Notes: a model not told the origin generated them from the letters alone. A stretch of 64,000 bases of DNA from Fragilariopsis cylindrus CCMP1102 (GCA_900095095.1 FMBT01000015.1:1-64000), one strand, 5' to 3'. Numbered from the stretch's first letter, positions 33,731 to 46,279 are shown. Program-made: numbers and translations.

Positions 33731-35822
33731 TTATAGAATGTATTCTGGATTTGGTGGTACAATACTGTAGGGCTTACTGATAGCTATAATGAAATAAAGA
33801 AATGTAGACGAGGAAAAAAATGAAGAGGTTAGTTCCATGTTTGTGATATAGGACGTCAATACATTTTAGATATAATAACATAGATATTATCTTCTTACCA
33901 TGAATTGCCATTACCTCTTCCTGTGCTTTCATCGCAGACCTGACTTCGAATACAATATCATCATCGTTTTCTAGTTCCAATCTAGCAAATACAGGTGATT
34001 GATCACCATTCATTTCGTCACCTATAGCACTACGGTTACTGTTGCTGTTGTTATTTGTGCCGTCCTGCTGCTGATCAAACGACACAACACTTGCACAGCT
34101 TTCCGTCCAAAGATCTTGTAAATGTTCAAGACTTTTAATTTTGATCCCATTGTACGAAACTACTCGTCGCCATGGACGTGAATAACTAAAGCTTAATTCG
34201 TGGGCGAATATCTCCACAAGAACTACCAGTCCTGTCTGACCCTCCCATTGTCGAGGCCATCGTCGGTAATAGTCGATGCAATCGGCTTTAAGTAAAGAAC
34301 CACACTGATTGAAATTTCGCATTGCTAGAAAGAAAGGCAGAAGTACCAGTGACCCCATAATCATATAATTTGGCATGTAGTCGACATTCTCGTAACGAGG
34401 GATGATAGGTTGAATATCTTTAAGAATATATGGATGACAAACAATTTCTTTTCCATCTCGATATACAGTGAATATTACGGGTTCGTCTTTCTTTTTGATC
34501 CTCATGAGGTACGCGTGCTGAATCAATTCATCTCCCCGTAACATTACTTGACCGTCATCAGCCACTTGACTATCATCAATTTTTGTAAGAATATCTCCCT
34601 CTTGTAGTCCCTGTCCGTCCATTGTAACTGCATCAGCCACGCTCGTTATCAATATCCCGTTAATTGAATCCGGGACCTTGTGAAACAACCGCAGGGAATG
34701 ATTTTCTAACGAATGAAATCTGTAGGGAATAGTTCCAGATAACTTGTAGGTTGTGTCTTTGACATTTACCCTCCCCAAAAAAGCTTGTATTACGACGGCA
34801 GGGATTAAGTAGCCGATGTTGTCTACCTTTTGTGATTTAGATGAGACTTTCTTTCGAAATGCCACACCTGCCACTTGACCCTTTGAATTAAATGCTGGAC
34901 CTCCACTATTCCCCGGGTTGATCGCACTGTCGACTTGAATGGCAACGATTCGATGATATAAATCAATTCGCGAGATAACTCCTTCTGTCACGCATATTGT
35001 TCGACCTCCAGTAGGAAATCCCACAACATGGATAGTTTCTTGCAAGGCTGGAAGTTCTGTTGCAAATTCTAAGCTAGCCGTTGTTCGTAGACGCTTTGAA
35101 TCGTCGTTGTTCTCATTCCCACCAGTGCTTTCAGCAGAATATCCAAAGAAGTCTGCACGTTCATTCTCACCAAGAATTTCTAATAATGCAAGATCGACGT
35201 CGGGTGCATAGCAGATAACCTATTTTTGATTGTGTTTATTTTCACATCAAATCGATGTTCATTATTTTTTCCCATTTTAAAAAAAGAAAACAAACCATGA
35301 GTGAGACGAGTCGAGTTGAGTTTTATATTGACTATCCAATAATATCGGATCGATATTACTGTAGATTTATTTTTCATTACTTACCTTGGCAGGAAAACGA
35401 CGAGTCGATCCATGAGGTCGTACACGAATATCGATGGCTGATTTAACAACGTGTGCGTTCGTCAAAAGCCGTTCGCCATCGATCACAAACGCTGTCCCGG
35501 TGCTTTGTTTTAATTTTATTTTTATTTGAGAAAACAAAAGACAGTTTGTTAGTGTTAGTTAGTTATGCAAGGAGGAGATATGCAAGTGATTGGGTTGTCT
35601 TTATTTCCTAAACATTAATCACCTTTTTGATTGATTAGATCTCTGCCAAGGTTGAAGCGCATCCCATTCGACTTTAGCTACTTCTACTCGACAAACGCCG
35701 TTCCCCCTGATTTTTGACATGACGTTTCTGTCGCTGCTGCTGCTGCTGCTGTCGTTGTTGTTATTGTTATTGTTATTGATGGCTATCGAAAAAATGCAGA
35801 CTAGTAATTCCGAAACTTTCAT
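33731..35822 (-). CDS. Deg/HtrA serine protease (DEG9/DEG10-like) with PDZ region
   Basis: Four minus-strand exons: 35822-35623, 35502-35385, 35219-33899 and 33783-33731, 563 residues, phases consistent. The trypsin-like catalytic triad is complete: His84 in LLTNAHVV, Asp115 in APDVDLALLE and Ser211 in NPGNSGGPAF. VVGFPTGGRTICVTEGVISRID and NIGYLIPAVVIQAFL match the plant DEG9/DEG10 group, which recognises few substrates and ends in PDZ-like modules. A PDZ-like stretch is GILITSVADAVTMDGQGLQEGDILTKIDD. Later RPWRRVVSYNGIKIKSLEHL looks like a second, diverged one. The N-terminus has a short hydrophobic stretch then Asn/Ser runs, so the targeting signal is unclear. The last exon encodes AISKPYSIVPPNPEYIL, a tail similar to plant relatives. 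Protein quality control in an organelle or nucleus. Confidence 0.88.
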
Positions 35823-38171
35823 CCCTCACAAAACAAGACCATAAATTAAATTACCAACGACCACGACCACGACAACAATTATTATGATATTAAAGGAGAA
35901 CAAATAATGGTAACAATGACAACAATGGAAAAGTGTATCTTAAAGTTAATAGGCGCTCACTTATAATTGAGAAACATCAAACAAAAGTTCGCGCCACAAC
36001 GCGGTAGAGTATAGCAGGGAAACTCTTTCAGTGGCGATGTGATTGTGATCTGACACAATTAATTTTTGGAATTGGGTAGGTGTTTGGTGTCATAGTAGTT
36101 GAACAATAAGGATGAAGTATCTGTAAGTTTGTCAAATGATGTATGTACCAATAACAATATATTATTATTGGTCAATAGTTGGTCCTTGTAGATCTATGAT
36201 GTCTGAGGAAGTATCAAAATGATGGCCGTCTGTTGCTATTTATCTGTAACATTCAGTGTCAATCAATAATAGTAGTGTTGAAAAGCATGTTGTTGACAGC
36301 AGTGGTAGGTTATGCTTCAGTGGAGTCAGAAGATATGTCAAGTCCAACCTTCTTGATAATACTGTTGGAAGTTGAAACAGGTTCCAATAGGTCCAATTGT
36401 TGTATTGGCATCTGACTCAATTTTCTTGGATTACAGAGTGTATTGTTGAAAGTAATGAGAATGAGGTTGAGATGCTGCGCTTATTGAATAATACATTGGT
36501 TGACTCAACATCTACTACCACATTTATCCATTACAAATTTCATGGGATAGTCTCTCAGAATGATTCAACTTCTTCAGTTTACTTTGATATGGAAACTTAT
36601 TTATGGTCTGATTGTTTTGAAAACAGCCAGAAACAAACATACATAATTCTACTTGTTGCGTTGACAGTCCAATCATTTCAAAAACAGCATCAGCATATCT
36701 GCATGTCTTGATCTTATATTTTGCCATTAACAACAAGAGATGTCACTATTACTGTGGCTGCTGGAGGAGGTCTCATCTCAAAACTTCCTCTTCTTGATCT
36801 TCTCTTTAGAACCAATAGTAGAACAATTTCTGTACTGGCGGCACACATTTCATCACCACAATGGATATGTCTGAAAAATGGTTGATACTAATATCATCAG
36901 CATTATATGGTCCAAACATCTTCCTTGGTTGGACATTTCTCCTTCCTACTACTTTGCTTTTGCATTGGATTCACCCATTCTCTTCTTCGATTCACCACTT
37001 ACTTGAGGCTGCAATTCCATCTTTTGTTCTTAAGCTTCCAAAATTTGAGGAGCTGGCGCATCCAGTTCCTCCACCCCAATGATGTTCAGTTTCCAGCTTT
37101 TCCACCAAATAATGTATATCTGTTGCTATTATAATTTCGCACTGCTTTGACTATGTGATTCGAGCTCAAGTTTTAATTTGAGTCCATGAAAAAAGGCGCA
37201 TGGGGCAAGTTTCCCAATGCTTGGTTACTTCTTTTAGTCGGCACGCCTCAATTTTTGCCATTAGACTCAACAAAAACATAGTTAATAGCAACAAATAAGC
37301 AACGCAGGACTAAACCGTTGAGGAGTATCAACAAAGAAATTCAAAGACTGTTATTAGACGATGTTAGTCCGTTGAAGATAACCATACACTAAAGGCTGTA
37401 ATTTCTTTCAGTACTTAATACACAGAAAAAGTGCTTTTTTCAAATTCCTTATCCTACAATTATCTCACATAGCCAGCCTTATCTTCTTAGCAGCCACTGG
37501 TTTCTTTATTTTTCTAGAATTTTGAGCTTGGAAAGCATCTGAGCTGCACCATCACTACACTGCCCAAAGTCTCTACTAATTTATCTTGAAAAATTGACTA
37601 CTACTAATCTTCCAGACAGTTTTCAATTTGTTTGTTTTAACTAGAACAAAATGTATGAGTTGGATTTCTCCAGTAATTTTTACTGCAGTCGCGTTCAATA
37701 AAGGCTTGAACCCTGTTCAGAATGAGACTATTCTCTATTCCTAATAGCAAGATTATCTTTCTTTCCATTGTTATCTTGTGTGGGGGGCGTTCCTTCCTTC
37801 CTACTGGGGCTACTCACTTCCATGGAACAATAAATTTGCAGTTTTTTCTTGACATGTATGCAATGAATTCATCTATATAATAGGAGGAATTGGTAGATAT
37901 ACATTTTGTGCAGACCAAGGCAATATTCAGTGGACAGGACTCCTTTTCTGGGAATTTTCTCACACAACCATGCCATTGCATTACTACTTTATACCTTATC
38001 ATCAGTGTACATATCATAGTCTTCCACATGGAATAAAGAACTTGGTTTCATCCTTATTACTGCTGTCTTTCAGATTCTTAAACAGTTCTTATTTGGGAAG
38101 GAAAGAGTTTAACCAACACTTTCTACTTTGATACTTGTTATTTATTATTCTTCCAATATTATTGGTGATAA

Positions 38172-38197
38172 ACTTACTTACTTACTTACTTACTTAC
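38172..38197. repeat. (CTTA)n microsatellite
   Basis: Six to seven perfect units of a four-base repeat inside the gene-poor stretch. Confidence 0.9.
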
Positions 38198-38549
38198 ATG
38201 ACCCTCTCCATCCAAGGTAAACAGTTTATTGCTATCATACTTTATTGCAGGACCATACAATTATTGCTCTGCTCTCAAAAATATGTCACAGATGAATGGG
38301 ATCCAGCATTTTCAAGATCCTACCAATCAGGCTCTCATCAATCTTATTCATTGTTCCTTCCAATCTTGCTTCTTCACCTGCCTACCCTCTGACTCTGAAT
38401 TGTATGATCTTGCTGAACCTGAGCCAGTTGAACTTTTTTAGTGGACTGCCTACAATCTGTCCATTCTGATTCCTTCATTGAACCTCTGATTCATCTTGCA
38501 TCAACAATATGACTATTCAACAACAACTTCGGTTTAACGAATCTAAAAA

Positions 38550-38565
38550 TTAGGGTTAGGGTTAA
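38550..38565. repeat. Interstitial telomere-like motif
   Basis: TTAGGGTTAGGGTTAA. Two full TTAGGG units; a reverse-complement match (CCTAACCCTAACC) lies at 1496-1508. It may be a chance match or a telo-box-like promoter element ahead of SEC24. Confidence 0.5.
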
Positions 38566-38794
38566 CTATCTTCACAAACAGTCGTAGATCCAATACTAGC
38601 GCGGTAGGCAACGCACCACCATTATTTACACAAACACACTCACGAGCGAGAGGTCATCATTTTTGGACAAAGACAAAGACAACAACAACGTAAAACTTTC
38701 GTTCTACCAGTACTGTACAAATATTGGTTATATTGGTTGCTCTTTGTCTTCCTCTATTTTCACAAACAGCTCTTCCAACAGACTTTCCAACAAG

Positions 38795-41700
38795 ATGGTG
38801 TTTCCACCTCCTCCTCCCCCTAATAACAGCAACCAATTTAGAGCACCACCACCGCCAGGAAGCGGCGGAGGTTTCGCACCGCCCCCACCTCCCGGAGGGA
38901 ATATCGGCGGAGGTTTTGCACCACCACCACCACCCGGTGGTGGTGGTGGTGGCTTTCGGGCTCCACCACCACCTGGAAATGCTGGAGGATTCGCACCTCC
39001 TCCTCCTCCTCCGGGTGGTGGATTTGGAGGTATGCAGCAAATAAATCAGGGAGTAGGAAACATGTCATTCCAGCCTCCTGCGCCACCAGGGTGAGTCATG
39101 TCGGTCATAAAAGAAGCAAACAGTGAATATACATGCTTTATCGGTGTTGGAATAGTGTACTATGCGGCAAATATTTGACGTATGTTCGAAGTCTAGTGTG
39201 TTGCAATTCGACATAAAAACGGCTATTCAAGTATTTCTAGTTCAACATCACATCTTTTCAACGGTTCGGAATCGCAACGGAAATCAATGTTATGTACATA
39301 GCACACGCAATCATCTGAATCTCATCATTACTTTTGTTTTTTGTTCCTATTATTGACATTTCTTACTTCGTCCATTGAAATTTTGCTGCTGCATATATGG
39401 AACCAATTATTAATTCAATATATCATTAGTGGACTCGCAGCTCCTCCTCAACCGGGTGGTCAATTCGGGGGTCCACCAGGGTGAGTATACATGTATCATT
39501 TCCTCATGTAATATGTTGTGTTATTTTTGCTTGCATTGATGGGGACGTATGGTAGACAATAAAATTTCGTTCATGAATTGTTTCTTCCTACCTTTTTCTT
39601 TTGTTTCTAAATAAATCACAACAATTTCCAACTAATTCGATTTCTTGTGTCATGTCGTCATTCTTTTTCTCGCAATCCTGAAATAATCTATTAATGTAGT
39701 GGTCCACCTCCAGCACCGGGTCAATTCCAACCACCTGCTCCAGGAATGTTCCAGGCACCTGGTCCTCCTGCAGGACCTGGGGCACCACCGCCCCCATCAC
39801 AGCAATATCAGCAGCAACCACCGATGATGCAAGGACGTGGTGTTCCGGGTTCGGCTCCTATACCTCAACCACCGGGAGGCATGGGACATGGAATGGCACC
39901 TGGTCTACAACAATCGCATCAATCAAATGTTTACCAGGAAAATATCGATTTCAATATAACTATACCCGAACGATTCTTTCGATTGACATGTGACAAAATT
40001 CCTGCAACCAACAATATCGCTATGGCAGCAAAAGTGCCACTCGGTGGGGTCGTCCGTCCACTGGCACCGTGTCCTGACGGTGAAGACGAAGTCGATACGA
40101 TACAACCAGGTAGCGCTGGAATTATTCGATGCAAACGTTGCCGTACCTATGTCAATGCATTTGTTCATTGGTTAGAGCATGGTAGAAGTTGGAGGTGTAA
40201 TATTTGTGCTCAGGTGAATACCACCCCCTCAGCCTATTTCTGTCATTTGGATGACGAAGGATTTCGTCGTGATCGTTTTGAACGTCCCGAATTATCCAAA
40301 AGTGTTGTTGAATTCATCGCCCCGGCTGAGTACATGGTCCGTCCACCGCAGGAACCTACATACTTTTTCGTTTTGGATGTCAGCGCCCAGGCTGTTCATA
40401 GTGGGATGCTCGAATGTGCCGCAAATGCTATCAAACGTAGTTTGGATGATCTTCCTGGTGGAAAGCGGACGAAGATTGGGTTCATCACCTTTGATAATTC
40501 GGTCCATTATTTCAATCTAGCCCCAGATTTAGCGCAGCCTCAGATGTTGGTCGTTTCATCGTTGAAAGAACTTTTTGTTCCCCTCCCGGACAGTCTTCTA
40601 GTTAATTTGACTGAATCTAGGACAGTCATTGATACGTTCTTAGACAGTCTACCCGAAATGTTCACTAAAAATCCAGCACCAGGACTATCCTGTTTGGGTC
40701 CTGCGCTGAAGGCTGCATTTACTGTCATGAAACAAGTCGGCGGTAAAATGGTCGTGTTTCAATCAGTTCAACCAAATCTAGGAGATGGTTCCCTCAAACC
40801 TAGGGAAAATCCATCATTAATGGGAACGGGTGCTGAAGTTAAACTCTTGCGGTCTGATAGTGAATGGTACAAGGATACGGCGGTTGAATTTAGTCGACAA
40901 CAAATTAGTGTAGATATGTTTTTGTTCCCATATTCTTACATGGATATAGCGTCCTTGGGAGACTTGCCTAAATATTCTGCAGGATCACTTCATTCGTATG
41001 TGATGTTCAATCTTGAAAAAGATGGTCCGCGTTTTGAGGAACAAGTACACAAGACGCTCACACAAAACACAGCTTTTGAGGCCGTCTTGAGAACCCGTGT
41101 AACGAAGGGGATGCGAATAACCAACTATTATGGAAACTTTTATATTAGAGGAGCAGATTTAATGGCGCTTCCTAACGTTAATTCCGATTCGGTATTCGGT
41201 TTTGATCTATCTCACGATGGAGAAAATTTAGCCAGCAACTACGTGACAGTTCAGTCTGCACTCCTGTACACAAATGGACATGGTCAGCGTCGTATTCGCG
41301 TCATGACTCAGGCATTCCCAACCACTACATTGACCTCTGAATTGGTCAATTCGGTTGACGTTTTCGCCACTTGTAATCTGATAGCGAAACAAGCTATCGA
41401 TGTAACATTGAAAACAACATTGGACAACGCTCGAATGCGAATGCAACAAATTTGTGTGGATTTAATTCGTGCTGCTAAAGGTGGTGATAGGCGAACGATT
41501 TCTGGATATGCTGTCCCACAAGCTCCTCAGTCAAACGAAGATGAAGATGATTCTATACCCACATCTTTGGAGCTTTTCCCCTTGTATACCCTGGCTTTGA
41601 TGAAGAATGTTGCATTCCGTGGAGGAACTGATGTTCATCCCGACGAGCGTAGCCAAGCATTTTTTAATATCAATCAAATGTGGCTTTGTAAATCGAAGGC

Positions 41701-42985
41701 CTTCATTTATCCACCACTCTTCTCCTTGCACGATATGGAACCAAGTGCTGGTCATCCTACAGAAGATAACGCAGATGACACACCGGAGGAGTCATTCGCT
41801 GGTCGGAATCGTGTCTTGCTTCCCAGTGCATTGCCCTTAACTATTGATTCGCTATCTAGTGATGGTATTTATCTTGTAGACAATGGTATCGAATTCTTCC
41901 TTTGGATAGGTAGAGAAGCTAATTCAAACTTTGTTAATTCATTGTTTGGTGTTCCTTCTCTTGAAAATGTTGAACCTGTACTGAATTTAGATAATGGAGA
42001 TGAGTTCTCGACACAACTGGGAAATATTATCTCAGCCTTGAGAGACGACGACGCGGATCCATTTTCTGTCAGCTCAAAGATAACTGTTGTGAAGGAGGGC
42101 GATCAACACATGGAAGCTCGTTTCTTCTGGTTCATGGTAGAAGATAGAGCCTCGTTTCAGGGTGGAACGTTTAGTTACGAAGATTTCATGAATTTCGTCC
42201 AGAATCCAAACGCTGGACATGGCGGTGCTCCTCCAGGACCAGGCGGACCGATGCAAGGACGTGGTGGTCCTATGCCACCACAGCGGCAACAACAATATGG
42301 ACAAGGTCCACCACCTCCAGGTGGACCACCAGCACCTATGCCACCGCAGCAACACCAACAATATGGACAAGGACCACCACCTCCAGGGCGTGGTCCTATG
42401 CCACCGCAACAACAGTACGGAGGCCCGCCACCTCCAGGACCACCTGCACCAATGCAAGGGCGTGGTCCTATGCCACCGCAGCAGCAGCAATTCGGGGGTC
42501 CACCAGGGTAAGTAAACATAAATGCCTCATTTGATATGATATTTTATGTTGTGTTATCCTTGCTTGTGTTGATGGGGATGTATAGTAGACAAAACAATTC
42601 GTTCATGAATTGTTTCATCCTACCTTCTCTTTCTTTCTTTTTCAAAATAAATCACAAAAATTCTCAACTCATTCGATTTCTTGTGTTATGTCATTCTTTT
42701 TCTCGCAATCCTGAAATAATCTATTGATACAGTGGTCCTCCTCAACCAGCTTACGGGCAAGCTCCTATGCCACCACAGCAACAACAATATGGCCAACAGC
42801 CTCCTCAACCTGCACCACCTCAACAATATAGCCAACAGCCTGCTCCACCTCAGCAGCAACAACAATATGCTCCTCCACCAGCCCCACCGAAGCCCCGTGC
42901 ACAGAATGGAAATGCACGACGTGCACCGCCGCCGCCTCCAAGAGGAAGAGGACCACCTCCACCGCCGCCACCACCACCTCGATAA
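38795..42985 (+). CDS. SEC24: COPII coat protein SEC24 with proline-rich head and tail
   Basis: Four exons: 38795-39090, 39430-39480, 39700-42507 and 42733-42985, 1135 residues; all three introns are phase 2. The start is the ATG before VFPPPPPPN. Residues 1-165 are Pro/Gly/Gln-rich, normal for the SEC24 N-terminus. Then PERFFRLTCDKIPATN, the zinc ribbon (CKRC...CNIC), the trunk (PTYFFVLDVSAQA, KIGFITFDNSVHYF), the beta and helical domains (LRTRVTKGMRITNYYGNFYIRG, FATCNLIAKQAID), and a gelsolin-like domain (DGIYLVDNGIEFFLWIGREAN). SEC24 selects cargo at ER exit sites together with SEC23. The family normally ends at the gelsolin domain. Here another 180 residues of Pro/Gln/Gly repeats follow, ending in RAPPPPPRGRG. 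The last intron duplicates intron 2 (see findings). Confidence 0.95.
39461..39711 (+). repeat. SEC24 duplicated segment, copy A (exon 2 end, intron 2, exon 3 start)
   Basis: From CAATTCGGGGGTCCACCAGG, through the whole intron, to TGGTCC. The same order is found at 42488-42744 with shared blocks such as CGTTCATGAATTGTTTC, ATTCGATTTCTTGTGT and CTTTTTCTCGCAATCCTGAA. Confidence 0.93.
42488..42744 (+). repeat. SEC24 duplicated segment, copy B (exon 3 end, intron 3, exon 4 start)
   Basis: Direct-orientation partner of 39461-39711. Identity is visible without gaps over long blocks, with the difference mostly in the 5' part of the intron and small indels. Confidence 0.93.
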
Positions 42986-43131
42986 ATTGCTTTGGAAGCG
43001 TAGAATATGCAATGCTATGTAAAAGTGTTTGTTACTAAAGTACTAGTGCGGTATTATTCAATATTCAATTGTCTTTTATTTTAATTTTTTTAAGAATGTA
43101 TCATAGCGTAAAATTATAATTGTTGATGATC

Positions 43132-44739
43132 TCATTTGAAAACATGAGCTGTCATACCAGTAGGTTCCATACCACTATCACCATCATATTGAATATCCAT
43201 TGGTCTTCCACCAAGATCGAGACTTTTCCGTCCCGCCTCAAGGATTGCCGTTCCTTGCAACGTTGTGTAGACCGTAGCGAGAGACCCGTCATCGTAATCC
43301 GACGGCTTTGTTGTTCCGGCATTAACATCGCTACATGCATCAATGAAATTTTCGAAGGATCTAACTCCATAACAACCCTGACCAGAAAACATACCATTAG
43401 TGGGAGTGTATTTCATGAAGAGCGGATTCATGGACGCGTATCCATTACTATCGGTCGACACACATGCGCCTCTATGAGCTTGATCGACGCTGATTTCACC
43501 CTTCGTACCCATAAAACTGCAGCGCAGCACAAATAAAACCAATGAAAATAATAAGACAAGTTAGTCAGTTCAGCTCAAAAAATGGATCGTCCGAGGATTT
43601 TTTAAATCCATGTGGACTCATAGGAAATACAAACACGGACGTATTTTAATCTTTTATTTTTTTACTTACAAGAATCTCTGTTGAGAATGAACATCACTCT
43701 TCGGCGCTGCCCACGAACTAGTGTACACCGCACATCCTAATGTCTTATCATTAATATTCTCCCATTGGACGGTCAAGGTGATTGAATCTTCCGTGTCTAT
43801 ATCCTTACTCTTTGCCACTCCTGTCGAGGCTGTTGCCGTTACTCGAATGGGTCGTGCAACACCAGCCAATGTCCATTCACTCCAATCGATATGATGCGAA
43901 TTGAGATAGTAGGAAATATCCGAGGATTTACCAGCCCATGCCTTAAAGGTTTCCAATTGATGTTTCGGTTGACTCATATATGCGTACATGTATTGGAAGT
44001 TCCCTAACCCACCTCGGACTCGATCTCTTGCGTCTGCATAGAATGGATCCAATCGCTTATGAACCTCGACACCTACTAGGACACCCTTTTCAGAGGCCGC
44101 CTTGGCTAATTTTTGATGATCATCTAAGGTTTGTACGATCGGCTTTGTTACCATGACATGCATACCCCGTTGGATACATGCCATTGCAATATCAAAATGT
44201 GTATCGTCCGGTGTAAAAATAATAGCAATGTCTCCAGGTTGGAACGATTGACATGCAACCTCGTATGCTTTCGGATCGACTTGTTCGTCTGAAGGGAACG
44301 TATCACAGGTTAAATCCATTTTATCGTAAACGTCGCCGATATTTGTTTGCATATGGGTTCGAATTCCTGGAAATTTCTTGCCCTATAAAAACGAAGAAAA
44401 ATAAGAAGAACATGATGATAACGCGTAAGATATTATCTCTTCATATAAAAAAGTTTATACGGTATCTTGATATTCTTTGTTCTTTAGAACAGAGTAAAAA
44501 GAAGTGGGTGTCGTGATTTCATTGATCATTCATTCGTCTACTAAGTTACTTGTACGTACATTGACTCCGCACATACCGATACGATCGACCTTGTTTCGTC
44601 GACGTAAATCAAACATAGTAAGGGCAACAACACCGGCTCCCTTGTCACTATCGGCTGCCTTTCCACCCACGTATCCAGTGGTATATTCACCAGTTCCTAC
44701 CATGAGAACGTTTACCTTGCTGCTGTCGTTGGATGCCAT
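43132..44739 (-). CDS. Gfo/Idh/MocA-family NAD(P)-dependent oxidoreductase
   Basis: Three minus-strand exons, 44739-44560, 44382-43670 and 43516-43132, 425 residues with consistent phases. The Rossmann fold opens with [16 protein letters not shown], a variant of [36 protein letters not shown] carries the conserved E/T-K-P motif of the family, and [20 protein letters not shown] precedes the C-terminal beta-sheet domain. HQ-type text [21 protein letters not shown] spans the second intron and is the normal substrate-domain motif, so both joins are supported. Close relatives with the [10 protein letters not shown] start are annotated as D-galacturonate-reductase-like enzymes; I recall that pattern but cannot verify it here. 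A sugar or sugar-acid dehydrogenase in the cytosol is likely. Substrate is unproven. Confidence 0.88.
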
Positions 44740-44883
44740 TTTATTTTATTTTATTATACTTTATTTTTTCTACTGTTGTTGATATTATATTTCTTATAAT
44801 ACTTCACGTTCGTTTTTTGGTTCCAGGAAAAATAAGATAAATAGTTGTTTGTTTGTTTGTTTGTTTGTTTGTTTGTTTGTTTG

Positions 44884-44921
<38 letters not shown>

Positions 44922-45310
44922 GACAATGGCGAGGATTGATTGTGTCTGTCTGAGGGATTCAAAAGTACTTTTATCTAGCTAGGAATAGACTTTCTTGTTC
45001 GTTATGACGACGAGAGCATGATGATGAGCGATGTGATGATCTGTTCGACGATGATCGATGCATGATAGTAGATTCGATCGAAGATATGATTTTTCAGTCA
45101 CCAATATAAAATTGACGTCACCTACCGTACAGCGGCTGGACGGGATGGATATTTCGATATTTCTATATTTCTTCATCGCGGATTTTTTTACAGTCGCAAT
45201 AATGACGATGGGAATTAGCAGACTGTGATAAGAGGCGACAAGAAAAAAAGATTAACTACAATAGATCCCTGACATCTGTGGTAGCTGATCACGTGGATGC
45301 AGTACAGGAA
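44740..45310. promoter_or_regulatory. Divergent intergenic region with tetranucleotide repeats
   Basis: 570 bases between divergent start codons. It contains a (TTTG)n tract at 44847-44887 that passes directly into (GATT)n at 44887-44920, and CGATCGA/GATCGA words around 45040-45080. Promoters for both genes are expected. Confidence 0.5.
44847..44920. repeat. Compound microsatellite (TTTG)n-(GATT)n
   Basis: About ten TTTG units followed without a break by eight GATT units. Confidence 0.97.
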
Positions 45311-46279
45311 ATGAGGTATATCATAAAAGGCAACCTGGGAGCAACTGCTGCTGCTTTGTTTTGTTCTTTCCGTCCTGGCCCTGCTTCGTCGTTTAGTTTA
45401 TTTGCGGCGGCAGCCGATAACAAACAAACAATCTTTCAACCAACTGTAGTTCGCAGCAGCACATCGTGTACTACAGGTAGTCGAATGTCATCGCCATCGT
45501 CGTCATTATCATCAACAATGGATGATCAGACTGTGAAGTCATCGCCGTCGTCGTTATCATCATCTACTCCTGCTACCACCAAAAAACTCAAGGTACTTGC
45601 CTTACACGGAAGTGGAGGAACAGCAAAGGAATTTCCGAAACGATTGGACGCATTAAACAAGGCATTAATGTCTACTAGTACGTGTAACAAAGCAGCAGTC
45701 CAATTAGAGATTACTACAGTACAAGGTCCATTCGATAAAGATGATGGTTATTCGTGGTGGACTATGCCGGAAGGTGTTCGTAGCTTTAATGCTAAAGAAT
45801 ATACAGGATTCGAAGAATCTGCTACAAAGGTTTTAGATGTTTGGGAAACAGAAAAATTTGATATCGTACTAGGTCATTCACAGGGTGCTATATTAATTGC
45901 TTCGTTAATTGCATTGAAACGAACTCCATATCATCCCCGCCAATATATTATGAACGGCTGTTCATTTCCGAATCCGTATACGCAACAGTTGGAATCATTA
46001 AGTAGTAGAACGGGTACTAGTAGTGTTGTTGCAGATATTAATAACAGTAACGATGATGATGATGACGATAACGATTCTTCTTCCCAGTCGAATGTTCTAT
46101 TCGTCCTGGGTAAACAAGATAAGATCACACCCAATTCATCGGGAGAACAGGTTCGCGATCTTTTAAAGAAAGGAGGATTTACAGTATCATCGTGTTATCA
46201 TGATGGTGGACACGGTTTTCCCGAGGAAGACACGAACGATGAGGCTATGAAACAAATAGTGGACTGGATACTGCGGTAG
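45311..46279 (+). CDS. FSH1-type serine hydrolase (alpha/beta hydrolase)
   Basis: Single exon, 322 residues from ATG 45311; the longer open frame starts with GTG at 45278 and is less likely. The first 90 residues are Ala/Ser-rich, without acidic residues at the start, and could be an organelle leader. The hydrolase domain runs from about 93 to the end: KLKVLALHGSGGTAKEF (oxyanion region), VQGPFDKDDGYSWWTMP, then the nucleophile elbow LGHSQGA with Ser190, FVLGKQDKITP (acid residue) and HDGGHGFPEE (catalytic His). This is the FSH1/OVCA2 family order. Members hydrolyse short to medium-chain esters; human OVCA2 is active on long-chain alkyl esters. Ser and Asp runs interrupt the lid region. Substrate unknown. 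Confidence 0.86.
   Translation: MRYIIKGNLGATAAALFCSFRPGPASSFSLFAAAADNKQTIFQPTVVRSSTSCTTGSRMSSPSSSLSSTMDDQTVKSSPSSLSSSTPATTKKLKVLALHGSGGTAKEFPKRLDALNKALMSTSTCNKAAVQLEITTVQGPFDKDDGYSWWTMPEGVRSFNAKEYTGFEESATKVLDVWETEKFDIVLGHSQGAILIASLIALKRTPYHPRQYIMNGCSFPNPYTQQLESLSSRTGTSSVVADINNSNDDDDDDNDSSSQSNVLFVLGKQDKITPNSSGEQVRDLLKKGGFTVSSCYHDGGHGFPEEDTNDEAMKQIVDWILR

Larger units (their letters stand above)
35823..38794. other. Long gene-poor stretch, possible decayed repeat sequence
   Basis: Nearly 3 kb without a supported gene between the divergent Deg and SEC24 genes. From about 36200 to 38520 the sequence is less AT-rich and has short ORFs on both strands (for example 36397, 36861, 37814 minus), none with motifs I recognise. 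It may be old mobile-element debris, but no termini, family or duplication of flanks is visible. Other items are (CTTA)n at 38172-38197 and a telomere-like TTAGGGTTAGGGTTAA at 38550-38565, about 230 bases before SEC24. Confidence 0.35.

Noticed and set aside
36397-38441. Several 60-100 codon frames on both strands
   Set aside because: No domain, no splice linkage and conflicting strands; described instead as a gene-poor stretch.
38657-39040. Minus-strand frame of 127 codons over the SEC24 head
   Set aside because: Antisense of the proline-rich exon; no domain.
42074-42490. Long minus-strand frames (138 and 114 codons) over the SEC24 tail
   Set aside because: They are antisense shadows of Pro/Gln/Gly repeats; low-complexity Trp/Arg and Gly/Cys products.
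44847-44920. Regular short repeats considered as a CRISPR array
   Set aside because: Pure tetranucleotide microsatellite without spacers in eukaryotic nuclear DNA.
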